From Patescibacteria group bacterium (lineage in GTDB: Bacteria > Patescibacteriota > Minisyncoccia > Minisyncoccales > PEYH01), in assembly GCA_018901715.1 (NCBI GenBank), contig JAHIEL010000071.1, positions 1 through 6,050 on the forward strand: a stretch of DNA of 6,050 nt, read 5' to 3'. A program made the translations under genes and the position numbers. The notes under the pieces are model-generated. The model did not search any database, had not been told where the DNA came from, and was given only the letters and a program-made list of their open reading frames with translations. Positions 1 through 3,613 of the stretch are shown piece by piece. The stretch's first letter is position 1; each line of letters starts with the position of its first letter.

Positions 1-129
1 GCAGAAATTAGAACAATTAGCGTTAATGAAACAGTTTATAAGCAATTTATATCAAATTATTCGCAAAGAAAAGAAAAACTTTATACCATAGGATTAGAGG
101 ACTCAAAAGATTTGTTTTACCGGGATTAA
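1..129 (+). CDS. 3' end of an unidentified gene (partial)
   Basis: Frame 1 is open from the window edge to a TAA at 127-129 and gives the last 42 residues, ending in LEDSKDLFYRD. The segment is hydrophilic, with no membrane segment and no motif I recognise, so no function is assigned. Both the start and most of the protein lie outside the window. The next gene is a tRNA about 75 nt downstream with its own promoter, so the two need not be cotranscribed. The frame could be open by chance over this short length. The A/T-rich codon choice and TAA stop match the neighbours, which makes a real gene end more likely. Confidence 0.5.
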   Translation, partial: AEIRTISVNETVYKQFISNYSQRKEKLYTIGLEDSKDLFYRD

Positions 130-165
130 CTTAGGCGCACTAATTTCCATCCAAGCCCTAAAAGC

Positions 166-193
166 TTGATTTATTTTAGATTTTGGTTATAAT
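166..193 (+). promoter_or_regulatory. Sigma70-type promoter of the tRNA-Arg/tRNA-His pair
   Basis: TTGATT at 166-171 resembles a -35 box and a perfect TATAAT lies at 188-193, with a 16-nt spacer. Transcription would start near 200, a few bases before the first tRNA at 204. This is the best-matching promoter in the window, as expected for stable RNA genes. Confidence 0.75.
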
Positions 194-203
194 ATCTTTG
201 TTT

Positions 204-275
204 GCCCCCGTAGTTAAACGGATATAATTCTAGCCTTCTAAGCTTGAGTCGGAGGTTCGATTCCTCCCGGGGGCA
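204..275 (+). tRNA. tRNA-Arg(TCT)
   Basis: A full cloverleaf can be folded. The acceptor strands GCCCCCG (204-210) and CGGGGGC pair fully. The D arm is GTTA/TAAT, and the T arm is GGAGG with loop TTCGATT and CCTCC. The anticodon loop CTTCTAA (235-241) carries TCT at 237-239, which reads AGA codons as arginine. The anticodon stem has one T-T mismatch. The discriminator base is A275 and CCA is not encoded. It lies 3 nt before tRNA-His and shares its promoter and terminator. Confidence 0.95.
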
Positions 276-278
276 TTT

Positions 279-350
279 GGTGGCTATGGTGTAATGGCAG
301 CACAGAAACTTGTGGAGTTTCCAGAGGCGGTTCAAGTCCGCTTAGCCACC
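279..350 (+). tRNA. tRNA-His(GTG)
   Basis: The anticodon stem GAAAC/GTTTC encloses loop TTGTGGA with anticodon GTG at 312-314. The acceptor starts GGTGGCTA and ends TAGCCACC. This gives the extra G-1 paired with C73 that is the identity mark of bacterial tRNA-His, so I include G279 as position -1. The T arm is GCGG plus loop TTCAAGT plus CCGC. CCA is not encoded. A hairpin terminator follows 9 nt later. Confidence 0.95.
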
Positions 351-359
351 CAAAACCAC

Positions 360-383
360 AAAAGCCCGCAAGTGCGGGCTTTT
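360..383 (+). terminator. Rho-independent terminator after tRNA-Arg/tRNA-His
   Basis: A perfect 10-bp stem is formed by AAAAGCCCGC (360-369) and GCGGGCTTTT (374-383) around loop AAGT. The A-rich 5' side and T-rich 3' side could make it work on either strand. It separates the tRNA unit from the toxin-antitoxin promoter at 395. The arms are identical to the core of the terminator at 965-994. Confidence 0.85.
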
Positions 384-394
384 GGGTAGAGCTA

Positions 395-423
395 TTGACA
401 AGTATTTTGAAAATTGATAAAGT
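395..423 (+). promoter_or_regulatory. Promoter of the toxin-antitoxin operon
   Basis: A perfect -35 box TTGACA (395-400) is followed after 17 nt by TAAAGT (418-423), a 4/6 match to the -10 consensus. Transcription would start near 430, leaving a leader of roughly 28 nt before the antitoxin start at 458. It lies directly behind the tRNA terminator, so the pair is transcribed independently. Confidence 0.65.
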
Positions 424-446
424 AAGAATGTAAGAAAGTATTACTT
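420..446 (+). promoter_or_regulatory. Putative antitoxin operator (inverted repeat)
   Basis: AAGTAA (420-425) and TTACTT (441-446) form an inverted repeat with a 15-nt centre. The shorter palindrome AAGTA-T-TACTT (436-446) lies inside it. It overlaps the -10 box and the likely transcription start and sits just before the AbrB-like antitoxin gene. That is where an autoregulating antitoxin would bind. The function is inferred from position and symmetry. Confidence 0.45.
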
Positions 447-457
447 AATTTAAAAAC

Positions 458-700
458 ATGACTACAATAGTTAAAGCCACAACTAAGGGGCAAATTACCT
501 TGCCGGTTCACTGGAGAAGGAGTTTTTCCACTAATCGCTTTATTATTAAAGAGAGAGGGGAAAAACTAGAGATCACTCCTTTTGATATTGAAAAAATAGA
601 GAAACAAAATGAATATACTGTGTTTGATGCTATCCGCGATAACAAAGGTAGAGGCATTAAGGCCAAAGACCTGGCGAAGATATTAAAAACGACTATTTAA
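458..700 (+). CDS. AbrB/MazE/SpoVT-like antitoxin
   Basis: This 80-residue protein is a probable DNA-binding antitoxin. Residues 1-45 match the swapped-hairpin AbrB/MazE fold: TTIVKATTKGQITLP at the N terminus holds the conserved KGQITLP motif. It is followed by a basic turn (HWRR) and the strand FIIKERGEKLEIT. The C-terminal part (about 50-80, with YTVFDAIRDNKGRG) is the region expected to wrap the toxin. The gene ends 7 nt before the RelE-like gene, in the usual antitoxin-first order. The start ATG has no Shine-Dalgarno sequence. It probably represses its own promoter through the repeat at 420-446. The family call is confident; the antitoxin role is inferred from the partner. Confidence 0.8.
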   Translation: MTTIVKATTKGQITLPVHWRRSFSTNRFIIKERGEKLEITPFDIEKIEKQNEYTVFDAIRDNKGRGIKAKDLAKILKTTI

Positions 701-707
701 TTTTTCT

Positions 708-947
708 ATGGATAAAATAGAAAAATTGTTAAGAAAGATTAGCAAACAGGATAGACAAAGATTATTAGAATTGATAGAAAAGCTAATTCATCGCGAGACA
801 AAAGGATTGAATATTGCAAAGATAAAAACTACTGATTTTTATCGTTTGAGAGCCGGTCGTTTCAGAATTATATTTCATTATAATCAGACCGAAATTATTG
901 TTGATAGCATTAAACAAAGAGATAAAAAAACTTACAAACAGTTATAA
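708..947 (+). CDS. RelE/ParE-superfamily toxin
   Basis: This 79-residue basic protein is probably a toxin, most likely a ribosome-dependent mRNA endonuclease of the RelE type. Residues 3-29 form charged helices (KIEKLLRKISKQDRQRLLELIEKLI). Then comes the family core FYRLRAGRFRIIFHYN (44-59), a strand EIIVDSI (62-68) and a terminal QRDKKTYK (70-77). The Arg/Lys/Tyr residues there are candidates for the catalytic set. It lacks the first beta strand of classical RelE; I recall the same short layout in Patescibacteria homologues. Antitoxin stop and toxin start are 7 nt apart, so the genes are surely cotranscribed. A strong terminator follows 17 nt later. A ParE-like gyrase poison is the alternative. 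Confidence 0.8.
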   Translation: MDKIEKLLRKISKQDRQRLLELIEKLIHRETKGLNIAKIKTTDFYRLRAGRFRIIFHYNQTEIIVDSIKQRDKKTYKQL

Positions 948-964
948 CGCTTTTTTAAAAATAA

Positions 965-994
965 TCCAAAAGCCCGCGAACGCGGGCTTTTGGA
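965..994 (+). terminator. Rho-independent terminator of the toxin-antitoxin operon
   Basis: A 14-bp perfect inverted repeat is formed by TCCAAAAGCCCGCG (965-978) and CGCGGGCTTTTGGA (981-994). Two central bases allow a 4-nt loop once the innermost pair opens. The core arms AAAAGCCCGC and GCGGGCTTTT are identical to the terminator at 360-383, so the toxin-antitoxin operon is bracketed by near-copies of one hairpin. The symmetric A and T runs make it probably bidirectional. Confidence 0.85.
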
Positions 995-1001
995 ATAAAT
1001 C

Positions 1002-1030
1002 TTGTTTTTTGGTCTTAAAGATGATATTCT
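1002..1030 (+). promoter_or_regulatory. Weak promoter before the tRNA-Arg remnant
   Basis: TTGTTT (1002-1007) and TATTCT (1025-1030) are separated by 17 nt. Transcription would start about 1037, a few bases before the tRNA remnant at 1041. That is the same geometry as the intact tRNA-Arg(TCT) promoter. The box matches are modest (3/6 and 4/6). It may be the original promoter of a tRNA gene that has since been broken. Confidence 0.35.
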
Positions 1031-1040
1031 TATTGAAATC

Positions 1041-1060
1041 GCCCTCGTAGTTCAATGGAT
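1041..1060 (+). pseudogene. 5' remnant of a tRNA-Arg gene
   Basis: The 20 nt beginning GCCCTCGTAG match the first 20 nt of the intact tRNA-Arg(CCT) at 1820-1839 at 18 of 20 positions. They cover the acceptor 5' strand and most of the D arm (GTTCAATGGAT). The next bases (AAAGAAATTCCGC) no longer form an anticodon arm, and no matching T arm or 3' acceptor strand follows before the next gene. The preserved GCCCTCG would pair perfectly with the 3' strand of the downstream tRNA, so both derive from the same tRNA type. This looks like a tRNA gene cut in its D loop by an insertion or rearrangement. Confidence 0.7.
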
Positions 1061-1136
1061 AAAGAAATTCCGCACCTTGATAATACAATATTTGCTACTG
1101 TTTTAATGGAACAAACATTGTGCACGATATAGGCAA

Positions 1137-1164
1137 TTGATATTTCTATTGAACATGTTAAAAT
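1137..1164 (+). promoter_or_regulatory. Promoter of the HTH/LAGLIDADG-like gene
   Basis: TTGATA (1137-1142) and TAAAAT (1159-1164) each match the consensus at 5 of 6 positions, with a 16-nt spacer. The predicted start of transcription falls at or next to the A of the ATG at 1171, so the message would be leaderless. An 11-bp inverted repeat straddles the -10 box and the start codon. Confidence 0.6.
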
Positions 1165-1192
1165 AAAAGCATGAGGATCCATTCAATAGAAA
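1143..1192 (+). repeat. 11-bp inverted repeat around the start of the HTH/LAGLIDADG-like gene
   Basis: TTTCTATTGAA (1143-1153) and TTCAATAGAAA (1182-1192) are perfect reverse complements, separated by 28 nt that hold the -10 box and the start codon. The arms are 39 nt apart in register, close to four helical turns. This suits binding by a dimer on one DNA face, so it may be an autoregulatory operator for the HTH protein encoded here. In RNA it could also hide the start. Confidence 0.55.
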
Positions 1193-1797
1193 AAATTGAA
1201 GAGTTAAAAAGATTAAGGAGAAAAGGCCTTAGCATTAATGAGCTAGTGGTGGGGTTATCTATTCCTAAAACTACGGTATGGCACTATATCCGTGATGTTA
1301 AGGTTCCGCCTAAATATGTTGCGATATTGAGGGCGAGACAGGGAGGTAGTGCAGAACGCAAACAGAAGAATTTAGAGAGAGCAAGAAAACGAGCCCAAGA
1401 ATTGTTGCAGGGTCCCAACAGGGATTTATCAATCGTGATAGCTATGCTTTATTGGGCAGAAGGAAGCAAAAAAGGATGCCGATTTATTAATTCTGATGGG
1501 AGAATGATAAAATCTTATTTGACTATATTAAGAAATGTATTTGATATTCCGGAGGAGTTCATAAAGCCGACAATGAGAATATATTCTGGGATGGATAGAA
1601 AAGAGTGTTTAAATTATTGGTCTCGTATTACAAAAATATCAAAACATAAATTTATCATTCGATTCAATGACGGAGGCACTAGGGGAAGAACTAGATATGG
1701 GATGTGCAGGATAAGGATTAAAAAAGGAGGCGACATTTCAAAACTAATAGATTCATTAATAGAACAGGTCTCTCAAGAGATAATTAGGAAAGCATAA
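1171..1797 (+). CDS. HTH plus LAGLIDADG-like (homing-endonuclease-fold) protein
   Basis: This is a 208-residue basic protein. Residues about 7-41 form a helix-turn-helix of the resolvase or sigma-like type (IEELKRLRRKGLSINELVVGLSIPKTTVWHYI). Residues 58-80 are a highly charged helix. From about 86 comes IVIAMLYWAEGSKK, which fits a degenerate LAGLIDADG helix with the acidic residue E97 in the metal-binding place. It is followed by RFINSDGRMIKSYLTILRNVF, the strand-helix pattern of the same fold, and a basic beta region to 185. One motif means it would act as a homodimer. It lies between a broken and an intact tRNA-Arg 5' end, which suggests a nuclease homing into a tRNA gene. Alternatively it is a domesticated regulator with this fold. 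The fold call rests on motif recognition, and catalytic activity is unproven. Confidence 0.65.
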   Translation: MRIHSIEKIEELKRLRRKGLSINELVVGLSIPKTTVWHYIRDVKVPPKYVAILRARQGGSAERKQKNLERARKRAQELLQGPNRDLSIVIAMLYWAEGSKKGCRFINSDGRMIKSYLTILRNVFDIPEEFIKPTMRIYSGMDRKECLNYWSRITKISKHKFIIRFNDGGTRGRTRYGMCRIRIKKGGDISKLIDSLIEQVSQEIIRKA

Positions 1798-1819
1798 TCA
1801 AGAACATTTATATTTGTGC

Positions 1820-1893
1820 GCCCTCGTAGCTCAACGGATTAGAGCAGGACTCTCCTAAGGTCAAGATTGCAGGTTCGAATCCTGCCGAGGGCA
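1820..1893 (+). tRNA. tRNA-Arg(CCT)
   Basis: The acceptor strands GCCCTCG (1820-1826) and CGAGGGC (1886-1892) pair perfectly. The D arm is GCTC/GAGC. The T arm is GCAGG with loop TTCGAAT and CCTGC. Loop CTCCTAA (1852-1858) holds anticodon CCT at 1854-1856, which reads AGG as arginine. The discriminator is A1893 and no CCA is encoded. The first anticodon-stem pair is a G-A mismatch. The gene starts 22 nt after the LAGLIDADG-like gene and has no clear promoter of its own, so it may depend on transcription through that gene. Its first 20 nt repeat the remnant at 1041-1060. Confidence 0.94.
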
Positions 1894-1950
1894 CATTATG
1901 GCAAGTTAATGAACGAAGTGAATTTATTTATTCTTATATCCTAAGTGAAG

Positions 1951-1999
1951 CGAAGGACAAAAATTCCGATGTTGTCCTTCGGGCTAAAGCCCCCAGGAC
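1951..1999 (+). repeat. Overlapping, mutually exclusive hairpins
   Basis: CGAAGGACAA (1951-1960) pairs perfectly with TTGTCCTTCG (1972-1981) over an 11-nt loop. The 3' arm can instead join a second hairpin, GTCCT (1974-1978) with AGGAC (1995-1999), enclosing GGGCT-AA-AGCCC (1981-1992). The two folds compete for 1974-1981. The region lies between tRNA-Arg(CCT) and tRNA-Ala and has no plausible coding frame. It could be an interspersed palindromic repeat, a processing signal or part of a small RNA. Confidence 0.55.
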
Positions 2000-2002
2000 G
2001 CT

Positions 2003-2039
2003 AATGTTTCTATCAAAATCAAAGATTTTGAGAAACATT
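2003..2039 (+). repeat. Long hairpin just before tRNA-Ala
   Basis: AATGTTTC (2003-2010) pairs with GAAACATT (2032-2039). TCAAAATC (2013-2020) pairs with GATTTTGA (2024-2031) around loop AAA. Only a 2-nt bulge (2011-2012) interrupts 16 base pairs. There is no T tract after it, so it is not a standard terminator. It ends 2 nt before tRNA-Ala and may affect 5' processing of that tRNA, or be a palindromic repeat. Confidence 0.6.
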
Positions 2040-2041
2040 GC

Positions 2042-2115
2042 GGGCCCGTAGCTCAGTTGGCCAGAGCATCCGCATGGCATGCGGAAAGTCACCGGTTCGA
2101 CTCCGGTCGGGTCCA
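2042..2115 (+). tRNA. tRNA-Ala(GGC)
   Basis: The acceptor GGGCCCG (2042-2048) pairs with CGGGTCC (2108-2114), including one G-T pair. The anticodon stem TCCGC/GCGGA closes loop ATGGCAT with anticodon GGC at 2076-2078, reading GCC codons. The T arm is ACCGG with loop TTCGACT and CCGGT. The discriminator is A2115 and CCA is not encoded. No promoter stands out in the 148-nt hairpin-rich spacer, so cotranscription with tRNA-Arg(CCT) is likely. Confidence 0.94.
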
Positions 2116-2124
2116 CACAAAATA

Positions 2125-2152
2125 CTGACAGGAATTTTAACCCTACTAAAAT
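2125..2152 (+). promoter_or_regulatory. Promoter of the broken ATPase gene
   Basis: CTGACA (2125-2130) and TAAAAT (2147-2152) both match the consensus at 5 of 6 positions, with a 16-nt spacer. Transcription would start near 2159, about 28 nt before the ATG at 2187. The -10 box lies inside the first of the two tandem palindromic repeats, so a protein bound there would block it. Confidence 0.55.
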
Positions 2153-2187
2153 TTAATAGAAGCTAATTTTAACCCTGCTAAAATTTA
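2133..2187 (+). repeat. Two tandem 23-nt palindromic repeats
   Basis: The repeats at 2133-2155 and 2165-2187 are identical at 22 of 23 positions. Each is AATTTTA, then a 7-nt centre (ACCCTAC or ACCCTGC), then TAAAATT plus TA, so each is itself an inverted repeat. They are spaced 32 nt start to start, about three helical turns. The first covers the -10 box and the second runs into the start codon of the ATPase stub. This is the arrangement of a cooperative operator. Confidence 0.65.
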
Positions 2188-2350
2188 TGGATATATACAT
2201 CCAAAGAGAGTTAGAAAAGGAAATAAAGCCATTTATCAAAAGAAAAGAGGTTTTAGGTTTAGTTGGGGCTAGGCAAGTTGGCAAAACTACTTTTTACAGA
2301 AAATAGTTAATGAGCTACAACGCTATGCCCGCCTGCAACGCTTTGCGTAG
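2187..2350 (+). pseudogene. Truncated, frameshifted AAA-type ATPase (DUF4143-like family)
   Basis: From ATG 2187 the reading is MDIYIQRELEKEIKPFIKRK, then EVLGLVGARQVGKTTFYRK and a TAG at 2304-2306. GARQVGKTT is a Walker A motif, and its setting is the start of the single-protein AAA_14/DUF4143 ATPases common in bacteria and archaea. One extra T in the T run at 2291-2295 would restore the expected continuation FLQKIVNELQR. That frame then meets TAG at 2348-2350, inside a GC-rich palindrome. So the gene has both a 1-nt deletion and loss of everything after about residue 50. Intact members usually have around 400 residues. Its promoter and operator-like repeats are still present, which implies recent decay. 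A sequencing error could explain the frameshift but not the missing body. Confidence 0.7.
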
Positions 2351-2361
2351 CAACGCGGGCA
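2326..2361 (+). repeat. GC-rich palindrome inside the ATPase remnant
   Basis: TGCCCGC (2326-2332) pairs with GCGGGCA (2355-2361). Inside, TGC/GCA and ACGC/GCGT continue the stem to loop TTT at 2342-2344, for about 14 pairs. CAACGC occurs three times in this stretch. Its GC content is far above the surroundings and it interrupts the ATPase frame. That suggests a small mobile palindromic repeat rather than a terminator, since no T tract follows. Confidence 0.5.
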
Positions 2362-2368
2362 GACAAGT

Positions 2369-2387
2369 GATTCCCGTGGAGTCCACA
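2369..2387 (+). other. Possible tRNA 3'-end remnant
   Basis: This 19-nt stretch (GATTCCCGTGGAGTCCACA) matches 15 of 19 positions of the 3' end of tRNA-Ala at 2099-2117. It has the look of the right half of a T arm plus an acceptor strand ending in A. No matching 5' part lies upstream, so it is not a working tRNA. With the tRNA-Ala 3' end it brackets the ATPase remnant. Confidence 0.3.
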
Positions 2388-2389
2388 AT

Positions 2390-2395
2390 TAAAAT
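2390..2395 (+). promoter_or_regulatory. -10 box of a probably leaderless tyrS transcript
   Basis: TAAAAT lies exactly 6 nt before the tyrS ATG, the same box and spacing as at 1159-1164 before the LAGLIDADG-like gene. The predicted start of transcription is the A of the ATG. A -35 box is poor (GTGATT, 2367-2372, 17-nt spacer). No Shine-Dalgarno sequence is present. Confidence 0.4.
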
Positions 2396-2401
2396 AATTT
2401 T

Positions 2402-3613
2402 ATGCAAAGCAAAACTCAACAAATAGAGGACTTATTAAACAAAGGCGTTGAAAAAATTATTGATGAAAAGCATTTTAAAGATGCTTTGATTTCAGGCAAG
2501 AAATTAAGAATAAAGCATGGCATTGACCCGACAGGAGATAAAATTCATCTTGGCAGAGCTAGCCAACTTTGGAAACTAAAAGATTTTCAGGACTTAGGGC
2601 ATAGAATAGTTTTAGTAATCGGTGATTTTACTGCTCAAATAGGCGACCCATCTGATAAGCCAGATGGCAGAAAGGGATTAACTGAAAAAGAGATTAAAAA
2701 GAATATGGCATCATATATTAAGCAATTTGATAAGATTTTAGATATTAAGAAAACAGAAATAAGATACAATAGTGAATGGTTTAAGAAAATTGGTTTGGAT
2801 GAATTTTTGAGCATTGCTAAAATATTCTCTGTCCAGCAAATGGTTCATAGAAGGAATTTCAATGAGCGATGGAAAAAAGAACAATCAATTACTTTACAGG
2901 AAATTTATTATCCACTGCTTCAGGGTTATGATTCAGTAGCTCTTAAGGCGGATGCAGAGCTCGGTGGATATGACCAGCTTTTTAATTTAAAGACAGGAAG
3001 AGATATCCAAAAGCATTATGGTCAGAAACCGCAGGATATTATGGCTCTGCGGATGTTGTCTGGGCTTGATGGAAGGAAAATGTCTACTTCTTGGGGCAAT
3101 GTAGTTAATATCAGCGATGAGCCAAAAGATATGTTTGGAAAAATAATGTCAATGAAAGACGAAATGATGGAAGAATATTTTGAGATTTGCGCTCGGCTAA
3201 GCGAAAAAGAACTTCAAGAAGTTAAAAAGAAGTTAAAAGATAAAAAATATAATCCAAAGGACTTGAAAGAAGAACTGGCATTAAAAATTGTTTCTCTTTA
3301 TTGGGGAGAAAAAAAAGCAGAAAAAGCTAAGCAGGAATTTGAAAAAGTTTTTAAAGACAAGGGGCTGCCAAGCGACATAAGAGTATTTTTCGCGCCAAAA
3401 AAAGAATATCCTATATTAGAGCTTTTGTTTCATCTTGACTTGGCTAAATCAAAAGGCGAGGCAAAAAGATTAATACAACAGGGCGGGGCAAGGATTGACA
3501 GCAAAAAGATAACTGATTTTAACAAAATTATAAAAGTAGAAGAAGGGTTGGTTATTCAGGCAGGTAAAAGAAATTTTGCTCGGCTAACGCTAAAAGATGG
3601 CAGAGAAGAATAA
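2402..3613 (+). CDS. tyrS: Tyrosyl-tRNA synthetase
   Basis: This cytoplasmic class I enzyme of 403 residues charges tRNA-Tyr with tyrosine using ATP. The Rossmann catalytic domain carries the HIGH-type motif HLGR at 49-52 (KHGIDPTGDKIHLGR), the tyrosine-pocket segments YPLLQGYDS (170-178) and GGYDQLFN (188-195), and the KMSKS-type loop KMSTS at 226-230. A helical anticodon-binding part follows. The C-terminal S4 RNA-binding domain occupies about 337-397 (LLFHLDLAKSKGEAKRLIQQ, then GGARID). The length and the KMSTS form fit the TyrZ-like branch of bacterial TyrRS. The ATG at 2402 follows a -10 box by 6 nt. The 3' end overlaps the next gene by 17 nt, so the two form an operon. No tRNA-Tyr and no T-box leader are visible. 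The enzyme looks complete. Confidence 0.95.
   Translation: MQSKTQQIEDLLNKGVEKIIDEKHFKDALISGKKLRIKHGIDPTGDKIHLGRASQLWKLKDFQDLGHRIVLVIGDFTAQIGDPSDKPDGRKGLTEKEIKKNMASYIKQFDKILDIKKTEIRYNSEWFKKIGLDEFLSIAKIFSVQQMVHRRNFNERWKKEQSITLQEIYYPLLQGYDSVALKADAELGGYDQLFNLKTGRDIQKHYGQKPQDIMALRMLSGLDGRKMSTSWGNVVNISDEPKDMFGKIMSMKDEMMEEYFEICARLSEKELQEVKKKLKDKKYNPKDLKEELALKIVSLYWGEKKAEKAKQEFEKVFKDKGLPSDIRVFFAPKKEYPILELLFHLDLAKSKGEAKRLIQQGGARIDSKKITDFNKIIKVEEGLVIQAGKRNFARLTLKDGREE

Noticed and set aside
360..994. CRISPR-like or insertion-sequence reading of the paired hairpins
   Set aside because: Only two copies, each a plain terminator in the expected place; no transposase, spacers or target-site duplication.
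1041..1893. Group I intron in tRNA-Arg with an intron-encoded endonuclease
   Set aside because: Only about 110 nt before and 22 nt after the reading frame are noncoding, too little for a group I core. The downstream tRNA is complete rather than a 3' exon.
1041..1893. Split or trans-spliced tRNA made from the 5' stub
   Set aside because: The downstream tRNA already has its own 5' half, so no joining is needed, and no bulge-helix-bulge pairing is apparent.
1934..2116. 60-residue minus-strand ORF starting MDPTGVEPVTFRMP
   Set aside because: It is the antisense reading of tRNA-Ala and the hairpins beside it. This N terminus is a well-known false protein made from tRNA genes.
2402..3613. Alternative genetic code with UGA read as glycine, as in some CPR lineages
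   Set aside because: All identified genes read cleanly with standard stops, all visible intact or partial genes end in TAA, and none needs UGA as an amino acid.
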